Assembly: GCF_011388195.1 (NCBI RefSeq)
Contig: NZ_CP049990.1
Coordinates: 124,001 to 188,000 of the forward strand
Length of the DNA stretch: 64,000 bases
From: Pusillimonas sp. DMV24BSW_D
GTDB lineage: Bacteria; Pseudomonadota; Gammaproteobacteria; Burkholderiales; Burkholderiaceae_B
Reading direction: 5' to 3'
A program made the position numbers and the translations under genes. The notes beneath the pieces are model-generated. The model saw only the letters and a list, made by a program, of their open reading frames with translations. It was not told where the DNA came from and ran no database searches. Below, piece by piece: positions 16,304-25,335 of the stretch. Numbering within the stretch: the stretch's first letter is position 1; the number at the start of each line of letters is the position of its first letter.

Positions 16304-17893
16304 TCACCTCTGCAATACTGGTTTCGCCCCTAATTTAAATATCGATATAACCCTTAACAATGCCGCAGCCTGGCCATTCAACCCATCGGCGCGCGCTGCG
16401 ACGTCGTGTACCAACACCGCATTTTCCTGCGTTACCGACGAAAGACTCGACACGGCACTATTAACTTGTTGTATTCCCGTCTTCTGCGAGTCGGTTGCCT
16501 CGCTGATTTCATGAATCAGTGCCGATACTTGCCTGACTTCATCGACCACCTCGGTAATCAGCGCACGGGTTTGCCCGGCAATCCGGCTACCGTTCTCAAC
16601 CACCGCTGCGCTGTCTTGAACCAGGTGGCGGATATCCCGCGCCGCGGTCGCGCTGCGTTGCGCCAGATGACGCACCTCACCGGCCACCACAGCAAATCCT
16701 TTACCCTGCTGACCAGCTCGGGCAGCCTCCACCGCCGCATTCAGCGCCAGAATATTGGTTTGAAAAGCCAGTTCATCGATCAACGCCACTATTTCCGTAA
16801 CACGCCGGGACGAAGCATCGATTCGCTGCATCACATTCACCAATGTTTCAACCGCTTCCCCTCCATTTTCCGCCCGCTCGCGGGCAAGTGTCGCCTTTTG
16901 CGCCACATCGCGCGCAACACTCGCATTGCGATCCACTGTTTGCGCCAGCGACTCCATCGTTGCCACCGTTTCCAGCAAGCTTTGAGCCTGTTGCTCGGTC
17001 CGCTGAGCCAAATCGATGCTTCCCTCCGCGATATGGCGGGCTCCTGAAGCCACCTCGTCACTACTTTGATGGACTTCACCCACAACGTTACGCAATGCGG
17101 TCTGCATGTGATGCATGGCGAACAACACGCTGCTTTTGGAGACCTTGCGCAAATTCAATGAATGAGACAAATCCCCTTTCGCGACCGCATGAGTGACCTG
17201 CACCACATCGCGTGGCTCGGCGCCCAACTGGCGCTTAAGTCCGCGCGTCAGCGCAGCACCCAGCACAATCGCCAACAGCGCGCCGGCCAAAGAAAGTGCG
17301 CCCATTTGGCTTAAGGCGAATTGATAAATTTGGGTTGTTTCATCGGCCAGTGCTGAAGACGTATTCTGCTTCTGCAACACCAACGCCACGGCACCCGTCT
17401 CTGCCTGCTCACCGATGGCGTGGGCCTGGGCCAACGCTTGTAAATAATCGGGGTCTGCAGACACCTGCATACCTTCGGTTTCCAAGCGTCCGGCATAATC
17501 TTCCAAAGCGGCGGCATAACGTTCAGTTAAGCCGATCATCTGCTCCACCGCCAGCCTGCCCTCCTCGTTGTCGAATAACGGCTTCAACTTTTCCAGCTCA
17601 GCATGCGCGCCGTCAAGGTGATCACGCATAAAGTAAATCTCACTGATGCGCGCCCCCTTATCCGCCACCAGCAACGCATTGGCAGCCGCCCGGCCCGCCG
17701 CCGTCATGTGTGCCTGTGCCTGAGAGGCATGCCTCACGCCGGCCACCTCCTGATTGAACATTTTTACCGCCATGGCGTTAACCTGCCCCAACAACTGCAC
17801 ACCAAACGCGCCCGTGAGGGCCGACATGGCGGCAACCAGAAGAAAAGCCATGATCATCTTGACGCCCAGGCCAAGACGCACTCCCTTTTTCAT
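16304..17893 (-). CDS. Methyl-accepting chemotaxis protein
   Basis: 529 residues. Seen: TM1 (about 12-33), periplasmic helical sensor, TM2 (about 192-212), a HAMP-like region, and the signalling domain with tip [20 protein letters not shown] and [15 protein letters not shown]. Second chemoreceptor of the window; sensor region unlike the one at 2375. The ligand is not evident. A FliA-like element lies upstream at 17928-17955. Flanked by two EAL genes, hence motility and c-di-GMP genes cluster here. Confidence 0.94.
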   Translation of the reverse strand: MKKGVRLGLGVKMIMAFLLVAAMSALTGAFGVQLLGQVNAMAVKMFNQEVAGVRHASQAQAHMTAAGRAAANALLVADKGARISEIYFMRDHLDGAHAELEKLKPLFDNEEGRLAVEQMIGLTERYAAALEDYAGRLETEGMQVSADPDYLQALAQAHAIGEQAETGAVALVLQKQNTSSALADETTQIYQFALSQMGALSLAGALLAIVLGAALTRGLKRQLGAEPRDVVQVTHAVAKGDLSHSLNLRKVSKSSVLFAMHHMQTALRNVVGEVHQSSDEVASGARHIAEGSIDLAQRTEQQAQSLLETVATMESLAQTVDRNASVARDVAQKATLARERAENGGEAVETLVNVMQRIDASSRRVTEIVALIDELAFQTNILALNAAVEAARAGQQGKGFAVVAGEVRHLAQRSATAARDIRHLVQDSAAVVENGSRIAGQTRALITEVVDEVRQVSALIHEISEATDSQKTGIQQVNSAVSSLSSVTQENAVLVHDVAARADGLNGQAAALLRVISIFKLGAKPVLQR

Positions 17894-17927
17894 GCGGATT
17901 CCCTATCCGTGAACCAAAGCAGGCATC

Positions 17928-17955
17928 TTATCGACCAATTCTTGCAACTTTCTTA
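17928..17955 (-). promoter_or_regulatory. Possible flagellar sigma (FliA) promoter
   Basis: On the minus strand TAAG (17955-17952), 16 bases, then GTCGATAA (17935-17928), compared with TAAA-N15-GCCGATAA for sigma28. It lies 35 bases upstream of a chemoreceptor start, a usual target of FliA. The match is imperfect (one mismatch in each box, spacer one base long). Confidence 0.4.
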
Positions 17956-18103
17956 CGCACCGGTTGAAAGCTGAAAACAAACACTCACTTACTACAACTT
18001 CCATCGTTTAATCACACGTACCCCCTTGCTAAAGCGATCTCATATCGCTAATCTTGCGATGTCACACTGTCAGCACCGCCACTTTCCATTTTCAGGCAGA
18101 CGC

Positions 18104-19738
18104 ATGCCGCGCATTTCGCTCTCCCATCGGTCAAACTATCGCTTCCCTTTATGGCTTGGTATTAGTTTCGTGGTAGCAGCGCTTGTTGGGCTGGCAACAA
18201 TGCTGGTGGAGCCCGTAGAGGCCTGGGCTCACCGGCACTACCTTACCTGGCACCTGACGCTCGAAATCGCCTCCATTGCCTTCGCTTTTGCCGTTTTCGC
18301 CTTGGGGTGGAGTACTTACCGAAAGCATCCACAAAGAAATATTCTCTATCTGGCCTGCGCTTTTCTGGGCGTCGCGTTGCTTGATATTGCCCACACGCTG
18401 TCGTTTGAAGGCATGCCTGCCTTTGTTACGCCCAACAGCCCAGAGAAATCCATTTATTTTTGGCTGGTTGCGCGCTATTTGGCCGCCATCGGTCTTCTAA
18501 TTGTCGTTTGGCTACCTTGGCCTTCAATCACTGAGTTACCGCAACGCCATAGTCGCCTTGCTCATCTGACCTGGCCGTTAAGTACTGTGTTGGGGATCGT
18601 CATCATCACCCACGGGGTTGTCTTGTACGCTCCCACTTGGCTACCCAACGTATTCAGCACTGAAACCGGCTTAAGCGATCTGAAGATCATGGCCGAGTAC
18701 GGCATCATTACACTGCATATCGCGGCATTGGCCATTTTGCTGCGACGCCTGCCCAACAACAGCGAGTGCAACTTGTATCTGTTGGCCAGCGCACTCTTGC
18801 TCATGGCCGTGAGTGAACTGCTTTTTACTTCCTACACGGCGATTTCAGATACCGCCATGCTGTTGGGCCACATATATAAAGCGGCGGCCTATCTATTGCT
18901 TTATATGGCGCTGGACACCGGCCATCTGCAACCCCCTCCCTTTCGTGTGCAGAAATTGGAAAAAGCCCTGGAGGCCGCGATTAAAAACGGGCAAATGCAT
19001 CTGGCGTTTCAACCTGTCATGAATCTGGCTGATGGTCGTTTATCCGGCGCCGAAGTCCTGGTCCGCTGGACCCATCCGAAACTGGGCATAGTGGGCCCGG
19101 CCGAGTTCATACCGATAGCCGAAAAATATGGGCTGATGCCCGAAATAGGGGAGTGGGTATTAAAAACTGCAATTGCCCAAATTTCACTATGGGTTCGTCA
19201 GGGCCTGTCGCCGAATGTCTGCTTTTCGGTTAACTTGTCATTGGTTCAGTTCCGTTACCCGCTACTGGTGGAACGCATTCAATATCTGCTGAAAACCTAC
19301 CAATTGCCCGCGCATTACCTGGGCCTGGAAATTACTGAAAGCGTTGCCATGCATAATGCGCAAACCGCCATCCAAACCTTGCGCACATTACGGGAACAAG
19401 GCATTGCACTTTCAATTGACGACTTCGGCACGGGCCATGCGTCGCTCAGCCATTTGAAACTGTTTGACGCAAACACCTTGAAAATAGACCAGTCATTCGT
19501 GCGCGACCTAACCCATGATTCGCGTGATCGCGCCATTGTTCAGGCTATTGTGCATATGGCGCATGCCCTGGGCATGCGCACGACCGCCGAAGGTGTTGAA
19601 ACGTCGGCCCAATTGGACCTGCTGAAAGCCCTTGGGTGCGACAGGGTGCAGGGCTACTACTTTAGCCGCCCCTTAAACACAGAGGAGTTCGAGGCGTTTT
19701 CATTGTCGACCCGGCGACCACAGCCGTTATCGGCCTGA
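18104..19738 (+). CDS. MASE3-EAL membrane c-di-GMP phosphodiesterase
   Basis: 544 residues from the ATG at 18104; the frame is open upstream to a TTG at 18026 and an ATG at 18059, but the segment before 18104 looks non-membrane and His/Arg-rich. Seen: seven or eight hydrophobic helices (about 15-285) with the MASE3-like LLDIAHTLSFEGMPAFVTP, then EAL domain. The EAL motif reads EVLVRW; VNLSLVQF, EITES, DDFGTGHASL, LKIDQSFV and AEGVET are intact, so activity is likely. No GGDEF domain. MASE3 is an integral sensory domain of unknown ligand. Confidence 0.88.
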   Translation: MPRISLSHRSNYRFPLWLGISFVVAALVGLATMLVEPVEAWAHRHYLTWHLTLEIASIAFAFAVFALGWSTYRKHPQRNILYLACAFLGVALLDIAHTLSFEGMPAFVTPNSPEKSIYFWLVARYLAAIGLLIVVWLPWPSITELPQRHSRLAHLTWPLSTVLGIVIITHGVVLYAPTWLPNVFSTETGLSDLKIMAEYGIITLHIAALAILLRRLPNNSECNLYLLASALLLMAVSELLFTSYTAISDTAMLLGHIYKAAAYLLLYMALDTGHLQPPPFRVQKLEKALEAAIKNGQMHLAFQPVMNLADGRLSGAEVLVRWTHPKLGIVGPAEFIPIAEKYGLMPEIGEWVLKTAIAQISLWVRQGLSPNVCFSVNLSLVQFRYPLLVERIQYLLKTYQLPAHYLGLEITESVAMHNAQTAIQTLRTLREQGIALSIDDFGTGHASLSHLKLFDANTLKIDQSFVRDLTHDSRDRAIVQAIVHMAHALGMRTTAEGVETSAQLDLLKALGCDRVQGYYFSRPLNTEEFEAFSLSTRRPQPLSA

Positions 19739-19768
19739 ACGACCGCGGCGTGTGCCGGAAAAGAACGG

Positions 19769-20623
19769 CTATCGCAAAACCAATACCGGCACTGGGCTGG
19801 TGCGCAACAACGTAGAGGTGGTACTGCCCATAATAAGGTGGCGTATACGTGAATGCCCATACGCCCCCATCACCAGCAGGTCGGCATTCACCTCAAGCAG
19901 ATACTCACGCAAAACGACCTCCGCTTCGCCAGGCCGAACAACCTTCACAACATCAAAACCTTCATTGACCAAGGTGTCGTTTGCCCAATCGATGTTCTGC
20001 TGCTGCGTTTCACTTTCATCACCCACCCCAATAACATGGCAGGAAAGCCCTTTCAAAAGAGGGCTGGCGGCGACCATTTGCACCATTTTCTTACCTGTCT
20101 GGCTGCCGTCGAACGCGATGACAAACCGCTCCGGCTCTTTGAAGTCGCCGTCAACCACCAGAACCGGACGCTGCAGTGAACGTACAACGCGTTCGGCGTT
20201 TTGGTCGAGATACCATTTGGATGCACTGCCGGCGGATCGCTGCTGCCCGATAACCACCAACCGGGTTTCCGACTCAAGCTCAAGCAAGGTTTCAACCAGC
20301 GAACCATGGCGCTGCAGGGTGTCGGTGTCTTTCGCGCCTGCCCCCTCGGCCCGCTTGTGCGCCGCCTGCAGAATTTGCCGCCCTTGCTCCTGCGCCAGAC
20401 GGCTGCGCTCTTCATCAAGAGTGCTCAATTGCTCCAACAGGCTTTCCTGGGCATCCATACCCAGCGCCCCACTGTAATCCGTTAAGCTGGCGCGCTCCGG
20501 ATGGCGATCGAGCACATGAAGAAACTGCAACTTCACCTCTAGCAGACGAGCCGCCCAAATGCCGTAGTCGCACACCGCTGTGGCGCGGGGGGAGTCATCG
20601 ACGCATGCTAATACCCTATTCAC
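19769..20623 (-). CDS. Tandem universal stress protein (UspA family)
   Basis: 284 residues, two Usp domains (about 1-140 and 148-284). Starts at GTG 20623 with AAGGAG six bases upstream. Seen: the second domain carries the ATP-binding GAYGHSRIRHLIMGST pattern (G-2x-G-9x-G-S/T). The first (VVIGQQRSAGSASK) lacks it, so probably one nucleotide site per chain. Lies 50 bases downstream of the K+ channel gene and may be the last member of the DUF308-cytochrome c-channel operon. Role: stress survival; detail unknown. Confidence 0.9.
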   Translation of the reverse strand: MNRVLACVDDSPRATAVCDYGIWAARLLEVKLQFLHVLDRHPERASLTDYSGALGMDAQESLLEQLSTLDEERSRLAQEQGRQILQAAHKRAEGAGAKDTDTLQRHGSLVETLLELESETRLVVIGQQRSAGSASKWYLDQNAERVVRSLQRPVLVVDGDFKEPERFVIAFDGSQTGKKMVQMVAASPLLKGLSCHVIGVGDESETQQQNIDWANDTLVNEGFDVVKVVRPGEAEVVLREYLLEVNADLLVMGAYGHSRIRHLIMGSTTSTLLRTSPVPVLVLR

Positions 20624-20673
20624 GCCCTTCTCCTTGATTATAAAAATCCACTTTAGCAGAGTTCAGCTCTGAC

Positions 20674-21567
20674 TTATGTTTCCTTCTGATATTCAGGCAA
20701 CACGGCGCCACACGACTTGCAGAACTTGGCATCGCCATCAAGACCCGTTGCCAGACAAGAGGGACACGTACGGGTGTTAACCCGCGGCAAGAAGCGTTGC
20801 GCCGTCATCTCCGACGAAATAATACCTGTGGGTACGGCCAGGACGCTCCAACCTATAAGCATCGTAAATGCGGTTATCGCCCTGCCTAAATCTGTTTGCG
20901 GAACAATGTCACCAAAGCCCACCGTCGTTAACGAAGTAATGGCGAAATAAATCGCTGTGGGAATGCTGCTGAACGCAGTGCCGGGTCCACCTTCAACCAG
21001 ATAGAGCAGCGTGCCGTTCAGCGTAACGACAATCGCCACAACCGACAAAAATATAATAATTTTGCGCCGGCTGGCCATCAACGCCTGGCCGAGCATTGAG
21101 TATTCGTGCACATACGATACCAGCTTCAATAACCGGAACATGCGCAACAAGCGGAGCAACCGCAGATCAACCAAAGCGTGTAGCTCGGGCATAAGAACCG
21201 CTGCGTACGTGGGCAGGATCGCCAGCAAATCCACAACGCCATAAAAGCTGCGGGCATACTTCATGGGCTGTTTAACGCATGCCAGCCTGGCAATGTATTC
21301 GAGCGTAAACAAAACGGTGAAAAACCACTCGAGCACGCTTAAACTGGAACCGTATTGCTGTCGCACAGCGTGAATGCTGTCGAACATGACAACCGTGACG
21401 CTAAGAATAATTGCTGCAATCAGCGTGAAATCGAACCAACGGCCCAGGCGGGTGTCGGCTTCAAAAATCACTACAAACATCCGGTGGCGAAAGCCGTCTT
21501 CATAGCCCTCGAACTGCGAAGCAAATTGCCCACGTGTTGCAGATGAAGAACGCTCGGATGCCGACAT
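20674..21567 (-). CDS. Voltage-gated-type potassium channel with C-terminal zinc ribbon
   Basis: 297 residues, six predicted helices. Seen: S4-like LRLLRLLRMFRLLKL with regularly spaced Arg/Lys, pore loop and selectivity filter TTVGFGD (about 213-219), then a C-terminal CPSC-x12-CKSC zinc ribbon (about 265-288). Known: this Kv-like ion transporter family (Ion_trans) is common in proteobacteria; the terminal ribbon suggests a regulatory or assembly role. Two-base gap after the cytochrome c gene, so co-transcribed. Confidence 0.92.
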   Translation of the reverse strand: MSASERSSSATRGQFASQFEGYEDGFRHRMFVVIFEADTRLGRWFDFTLIAAIILSVTVVMFDSIHAVRQQYGSSLSVLEWFFTVLFTLEYIARLACVKQPMKYARSFYGVVDLLAILPTYAAVLMPELHALVDLRLLRLLRMFRLLKLVSYVHEYSMLGQALMASRRKIIIFLSVVAIVVTLNGTLLYLVEGGPGTAFSSIPTAIYFAITSLTTVGFGDIVPQTDLGRAITAFTMLIGWSVLAVPTGIISSEMTAQRFLPRVNTRTCPSCLATGLDGDAKFCKSCGAVLPEYQKET

Positions 21568-21569
21568 AC

Positions 21570-22049
21570 CTATTGTGCCTTCTGATATTCCTGGGTTAAC
21601 TGCTGTTGAACTGTCTTTGCCTTTTCGGGCCAGGCACGCTTGATATACGCAAGACTGGCCCGGATTTCCTCGTCAGTTAAAACAGTGCCGTAAGCCGGCA
21701 TATCGCTTTCATAACCAATAGGTGCCGTTACGCCGGGCACCAATCCGTTTTTTACGATATCGAACAAGACTTGATCGGGGTGATGCCAGGTATGCCCGGA
21801 AACATCGTGCGGCGGCGCGGGGAGTCGCCCATTCGGTTTCCGTTGCCGCCAATTTGGCTCGCCCTCGAGGTTTGCGCCATGACAAGCGGCACATTGCGCC
21901 GCATACACTTGTTTACCCAACTGCACCAAACGGGCGTCGGAAGGGTCAATATATGCTTTCGTTACGCTCGTTGCTGTGTGATAAATGTAAATACCCACCA
22001 ACAGCACCACCAAGCCCGCACCCAGCCCCCAGAGCACCGGTTTACGCAT
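21570..22049 (-). CDS. Membrane-anchored class I cytochrome c
   Basis: 159 residues from the ATG at 22049, two bases after the preceding stop; an upstream start at 22151 would run inside the DUF308 gene. Seen: N-terminal signal/anchor helix (about 5-27), haem c motif CAACH with following GANLEGEPNW, and a distal Met in SDMPAYG. Single haem. Electron carrier on the periplasmic side of the inner membrane. Its placement between an HdeD-like protein and a K+ channel is unusual; no oxidase genes are near. Confidence 0.92.
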   Translation of the reverse strand: MRKPVLWGLGAGLVVLLVGIYIYHTATSVTKAYIDPSDARLVQLGKQVYAAQCAACHGANLEGEPNWRQRKPNGRLPAPPHDVSGHTWHHPDQVLFDIVKNGLVPGVTAPIGYESDMPAYGTVLTDEEIRASLAYIKRAWPEKAKTVQQQLTQEYQKAQ

Positions 22050-22051
22050 GA

Positions 22052-22660
22052 CTAACCGCCGGACTGCCGGTTGCGTAGCGCAAAGCCAATAAACAAAAGC
22101 GTCCAGCCCTGAATCAGCAAATCGACCCCAAGAATCAACCCTAAAACCCAAACACTATTACCTGGCCAGCCAAACGCAATCAATAAACCAACCAATAGTG
22201 TTACGACGCCGGACAAGGCCAACCATTGCCAGCCGCGTTGCGCCCGATTGTTAAACCAGATCCACAAACGCAATGCCCCTGAACCAATCAGCGTGGCACC
22301 AAAAAGCAGGGTTAACAGCGACGCCCCGGTTTCAGGACGAACCAGCGCCAATACTCCCGCACCCAAATACAAAACCCCGCCGATTGTCCAAAACACGAAC
22401 CCCGACATCTGTTTCAGGCGCCAGGCATGAATTAACTGCCCGATACCGCCAATTATCATCAGGACTGCGATAAACAGTACGCTTACCAAAGTGGCCGCAA
22501 CCACATGCCCCAGCGCCACCATACCCAACACCACCATCGCAACGCCCAGCGCAACAAACCAACCCCAACGATCACTCAATGAGGCCAGCATCTTCTGAAC
22601 CTGCGGATTCGTGCCGCTCGGGGAACTCACCGGTTCATTTTCATTTGGTTTGTCGCTCAT
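22052..22660 (-). CDS. HdeD/DUF308 family membrane protein
   Basis: 202 residues, six predicted helices from about residue 30 (WGWFVALGVAMVVLGMVALG) to 195, with the internal two- or three-fold repetition of the DUF308 family. Known: HdeD of E. coli contributes to acid resistance at high density; mechanism unclear. Charged N-terminus of about 28 residues. First gene of the DUF308-cytochrome c-channel operon. A glutamate decarboxylase is found about 34 kb away, so acid stress is a shared theme but not a physical link. Confidence 0.87.
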   Translation of the reverse strand: MSDKPNENEPVSSPSGTNPQVQKMLASLSDRWGWFVALGVAMVVLGMVALGHVVAATLVSVLFIAVLMIIGGIGQLIHAWRLKQMSGFVFWTIGGVLYLGAGVLALVRPETGASLLTLLFGATLIGSGALRLWIWFNNRAQRGWQWLALSGVVTLLVGLLIAFGWPGNSVWVLGLILGVDLLIQGWTLLFIGFALRNRQSGG

Positions 22661-22671
22661 GCGTGGCCCCC

Positions 22672-22697
22672 GTTAGCTCGTTAAGTTAGCTCGTTAA
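22672..22697. repeat. Tandem 13-bp direct repeat
   Basis: Two exact consecutive copies of GTTAGCTCGTTAA (22672-22684, 22685-22697), 12 bases upstream of the DUF308 start codon on the minus strand. Read on the minus strand the unit is TTAACGAGCTAAC and contains AGCT. Could be a regulator binding site or a simple duplication. Confidence 0.7.
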
Positions 22698-22776
22698 TGT
22701 AATGCCCACTATGGTAATGAACTACGCGCATTTCAACAATGTTATGCGCTGAACAAAAACGAAGGCGAAATGTCGG

Positions 22777-23322
22777 CTAAAACGCGTGGCTGTATGTAAG
22801 CTGAATCACGTCGAGCCCATCATTCGGGCGTTTAATTGCCGCATTAGAGTAATGGGAGTAACGCAACCCCAGGCGACCGGCTGAAGACAAGTTCACACCT
22901 GCTCCTATGTGTGTACCAAACTGAAACTGGGTCGATAAAGTCTTGTCGGCAAAACGCGTATGAGAAAAACGATTGATGCCAACTCCAGCCTCAAGATACA
23001 TATTGTTGGGAAACGTCCAGCGCAAGAATGGCGTCAACCCGATTTGCCACACACTGGCACGATCTCGATTGCCACTGGCCTTCCAGAAAGCCGCTCCAGC
23101 CTCAGCCACCAAATCGAGCCGGCTACCGGATTCGGCAAACCGATAGTGCCACATCGTGGGCGACACCCAAGCCAACTCATAGCGCTGGTAATGGTTACCC
23201 ACACCCGCACGCAACCCAATACCCGCGCCGTCGGCATGAGCCGTATCCGGCAACAACATCGCACCTGCACTGAGACACATTGCAAGTACACACAGCCCCG
23301 ACTTTGTTGAAAGACTATGCAT
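22777..23322 (-). CDS. pagL: PagL-like lipid A 3-O-deacylase (acyloxyacyl hydrolase)
   Basis: 181 residues, outer-membrane beta barrel. Removes the 3-O-acyl chain of lipid A. Seen: signal peptide (about 1-30, ending AHA), alternating amphipathic strands, the active-site motif RYSHYSNAAIKRPNDGLD (His and Ser of HxSN about residues 155-160), and a C-terminal aromatic residue (SHAF). Length agrees with PagL. Start ATG has AAGGA upstream. Shares its upstream region with the flavin monooxygenase gene. Remodelling of LPS would fit the envelope-rich content of this region. Confidence 0.86.
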   Translation of the reverse strand: MHSLSTKSGLCVLAMCLSAGAMLLPDTAHADGAGIGLRAGVGNHYQRYELAWVSPTMWHYRFAESGSRLDLVAEAGAAFWKASGNRDRASVWQIGLTPFLRWTFPNNMYLEAGVGINRFSHTRFADKTLSTQFQFGTHIGAGVNLSSAGRLGLRYSHYSNAAIKRPNDGLDVIQLTYSHAF

Positions 23323-23346
23323 GATTTTTCCTTGTTCTGAATGAAG

Positions 23347-23375
23347 TTGTCAGCCAATCATATTCTATCTATAAT
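23347..23375 (+). promoter_or_regulatory. Sigma70 promoter of the flavin monooxygenase gene
   Basis: TTGTCA (23347-23352), 17 bases, TATAAT (23370-23375). A consensus -10 with optimal spacing, 47 bases before the ATG at 23423. The -10 box touches the palindrome at 23374-23399, so a bound repressor would block transcription. Confidence 0.8.
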
Positions 23376-23399
23376 TTATTAATCGTATAGTTAATAAAT
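23374..23399. promoter_or_regulatory. Palindromic operator, probable TetR-family site
   Basis: Perfect 9-bp arms ATTTATTAA (23374-23382) and TTAATAAAT (23391-23399), spacer TCGTATAG. It overlaps the -10 box and start region of the monooxygenase promoter. The next gene but one encodes a TetR-family regulator, the obvious candidate ligand (inference). Confidence 0.7.
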
Positions 23400-23422
23400 A
23401 ACACTTCCTGGAGAAGCGCAAC

Positions 23423-24622
23423 ATGGCCAAACCATTGAAAGTAGGCATTATCGGCGGCGGCATTGGTGGTGTCGCAACCGCAGTGGCATTAAGTCAACGC
23501 GGTATCGACTACCACTTGTTCGAACGAGCCGCTGAGTTCGGCGAGGTAGGGGCCGGCATACAAATGACACCCAACGCCGTCAAAGTCATTAAAGCCTTCG
23601 GAGCGTGGGACGCCTTGAATAAGATTGGCTTCCTGCCGGAAGCTTTGGTTGGACGAAACTGGGATACGGCCGAAGAAACATTTCGCATGCCCCTGAAAAG
23701 TGATTGCCCACGCTTGTACGGTGCCGAATTCTTCCACGTGCATCGGGCCGATCTGCATCATCTCCTTGCAGACATGGTCGATCGCAATAAAGTCACGTTT
23801 TCAATTCGTTGTACCGGTGTTTCGCAAACCGGCGACAAAGCAGTGGCGCATTTTGACGACGGCAGCAGCTTTGAAGCCGATCTGATTATCGGTGCCGACG
23901 GCGTACGATCGGTTGTTCGCCATGCCCTGTTCGGCGACGACGATCCTAAATTTACCGGTCATATGTGTTATCGCGCGGTTGTCCCATTTGACTCCCCACC
24001 CAACTTCGTCGCACCGGAGGCCTCGTTCTGGCTCGGCCCAAACAGTCACATCGTGACTTACTACGTAAACAGCGGCAAAGCCGTTAATATCGTGGCCGTG
24101 CATGAAACCGAAAAATGGGTTGAAGAGTCATGGAACGCCCGCAGCACAAAAGAAGAATTGCTGGCCGATTTTCAGGGTTGGCACACCAACATCCAACAAT
24201 TGTTTGATCGTGTGGATGACGTGTACCGCTGGGGCTTGTTCGATCGCGACCCTATGGAAACGTGGTCAAAAGACCGTATCACCCTACTAGGCGACGCTGC
24301 CCATCCCATGCTACCTTTCCTGTCTCAGGGCGCGGCGATGGCTATTGAAGACGCTTACGTTTTGGCCAAAGCATTGGCCGCCTTACCCGATCAACTCCCC
24401 AATGCACTACAGCAATACGAAAAAGAGCGCCTGCCCCGCACCGCGCGCGTGCAGCTTGAGGCGCGTGAACGCGGCAAAACCTATCACCTGTCATCAAAAG
24501 AAGCGCAAGCCAAGCGTGATGCCGAATATCGTGAACAGCAAAAGAAAGACCCTCACGCCGGCGGCATAAAGGCAAACTGGGTTTATGCTTATAACGCGAC
24601 CGATTTCGAACCCGTGGTTTAG
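23423..24622 (+). CDS. FAD-dependent aromatic-ring hydroxylase (salicylate/3-hydroxybenzoate/6-hydroxynicotinate type)
   Basis: 399 residues, single-component class A flavin monooxygenase. Seen: GGGIGG (11-16) for ADP of FAD, IGADGVRS (about 156-163) near the NADPH site, and LLGDAAHPMLPFLSQGA (about 288-304) contacting flavin ribitol. Acts with NAD(P)H and O2 to hydroxylate a phenolic or hydroxypyridine acid. NicC, salicylate 1-hydroxylase and 3-hydroxybenzoate 6-hydroxylase all resemble it, and I cannot choose between them. Followed after five bases by a TetR gene, and preceded by a promoter with palindromic operator. No ring-cleavage gene is near, so its product must be handled elsewhere. 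Confidence 0.88.
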   Translation: MAKPLKVGIIGGGIGGVATAVALSQRGIDYHLFERAAEFGEVGAGIQMTPNAVKVIKAFGAWDALNKIGFLPEALVGRNWDTAEETFRMPLKSDCPRLYGAEFFHVHRADLHHLLADMVDRNKVTFSIRCTGVSQTGDKAVAHFDDGSSFEADLIIGADGVRSVVRHALFGDDDPKFTGHMCYRAVVPFDSPPNFVAPEASFWLGPNSHIVTYYVNSGKAVNIVAVHETEKWVEESWNARSTKEELLADFQGWHTNIQQLFDRVDDVYRWGLFDRDPMETWSKDRITLLGDAAHPMLPFLSQGAAMAIEDAYVLAKALAALPDQLPNALQQYEKERLPRTARVQLEARERGKTYHLSSKEAQAKRDAEYREQQKKDPHAGGIKANWVYAYNATDFEPVV

Positions 24623-24627
24623 CCCTT

Positions 24628-25335
24628 ATGACAATCTACAACAGCCTCTCCCCTCCAGCCCCGAAACGCAAAACGGCCCGTAAAGGTCCGGGCCGCCCGG
24701 AAGGCACGGGAGACAACGCATCAGAGCGTATTCTGGATGCCGCCGAAGACGAATTCGCCGAAACCGGCTACACCGGTACCAGCTTGCGTGCTATTTCCCA
24801 AAAAGCCGGCGTCACTCAGGCCCTGATCAATTATTATTTTGGATCCAAATATGGGCTCTACGAGGCTGTTTTCATTCGGCGCGGACGGGTTGTTTCCGAC
24901 GAACGTTTACGGCGGCTCAACCAGTTAAAACAACAAACCGATCCCATCACGGTTGAACAAGTGGTCAGGGCCTTTCTGGAACCCACCATTGCATTGCGGG
25001 AAGAGCCTGCAGGGCGCCGATTTCTTCGCTTACAGGCACGGCTGCATACCGAGCCGGCGGAAATTTCATACCGGCTGCGTAATGAAGCCTACGACATCTC
25101 CACACGTGCGTTTGTAAATACCTTGTTGGAAATATGCCCAAGCTTGTCGGCAAAAGATGTGAACTGGCGCATGGCCTTAACCATTGGGGCCTACATGTAC
25201 GCCTTTTCGGATACACACCGGCTCGATGAATTGGCGCCGACGGAATGCGACCCCAACGACACAAAGGAAGTCATCGAGGAAATTACCGCATTCGTCACAG
25301 CTGGGCTACGCGCGCCGCCCGTGTACCCTCGGTAA
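24628..25335 (+). CDS. TetR/AcrR family transcriptional regulator
   Basis: 235 residues. Seen: basic proline-rich N-terminal tail (KTARKGPGRPEGTG), helix-turn-helix with ILDAAEDEFAETGYTGTSLRAISQKAGVTQ split by the usual turn, then YYFGSKYGLYEAVF, the classic TetR end of the DNA-binding domain; the C-terminal ligand domain is all-helical. Cotranscribed with the monooxygenase (gap five bases), so probably an autoregulating repressor responding to the enzyme's substrate. Its 3' end overlaps the convergent MHYT-GGDEF-EAL gene by 41 bases. Confidence 0.92.
   Translation: MTIYNSLSPPAPKRKTARKGPGRPEGTGDNASERILDAAEDEFAETGYTGTSLRAISQKAGVTQALINYYFGSKYGLYEAVFIRRGRVVSDERLRRLNQLKQQTDPITVEQVVRAFLEPTIALREEPAGRRFLRLQARLHTEPAEISYRLRNEAYDISTRAFVNTLLEICPSLSAKDVNWRMALTIGAYMYAFSDTHRLDELAPTECDPNDTKEVIEEITAFVTAGLRAPPVYPR

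Noticed and set aside
20657-20671. Terminator of the K+ channel gene (CAGAG/CTCTG)
   Set aside because: Five-bp stem and no immediate T run; too weak.
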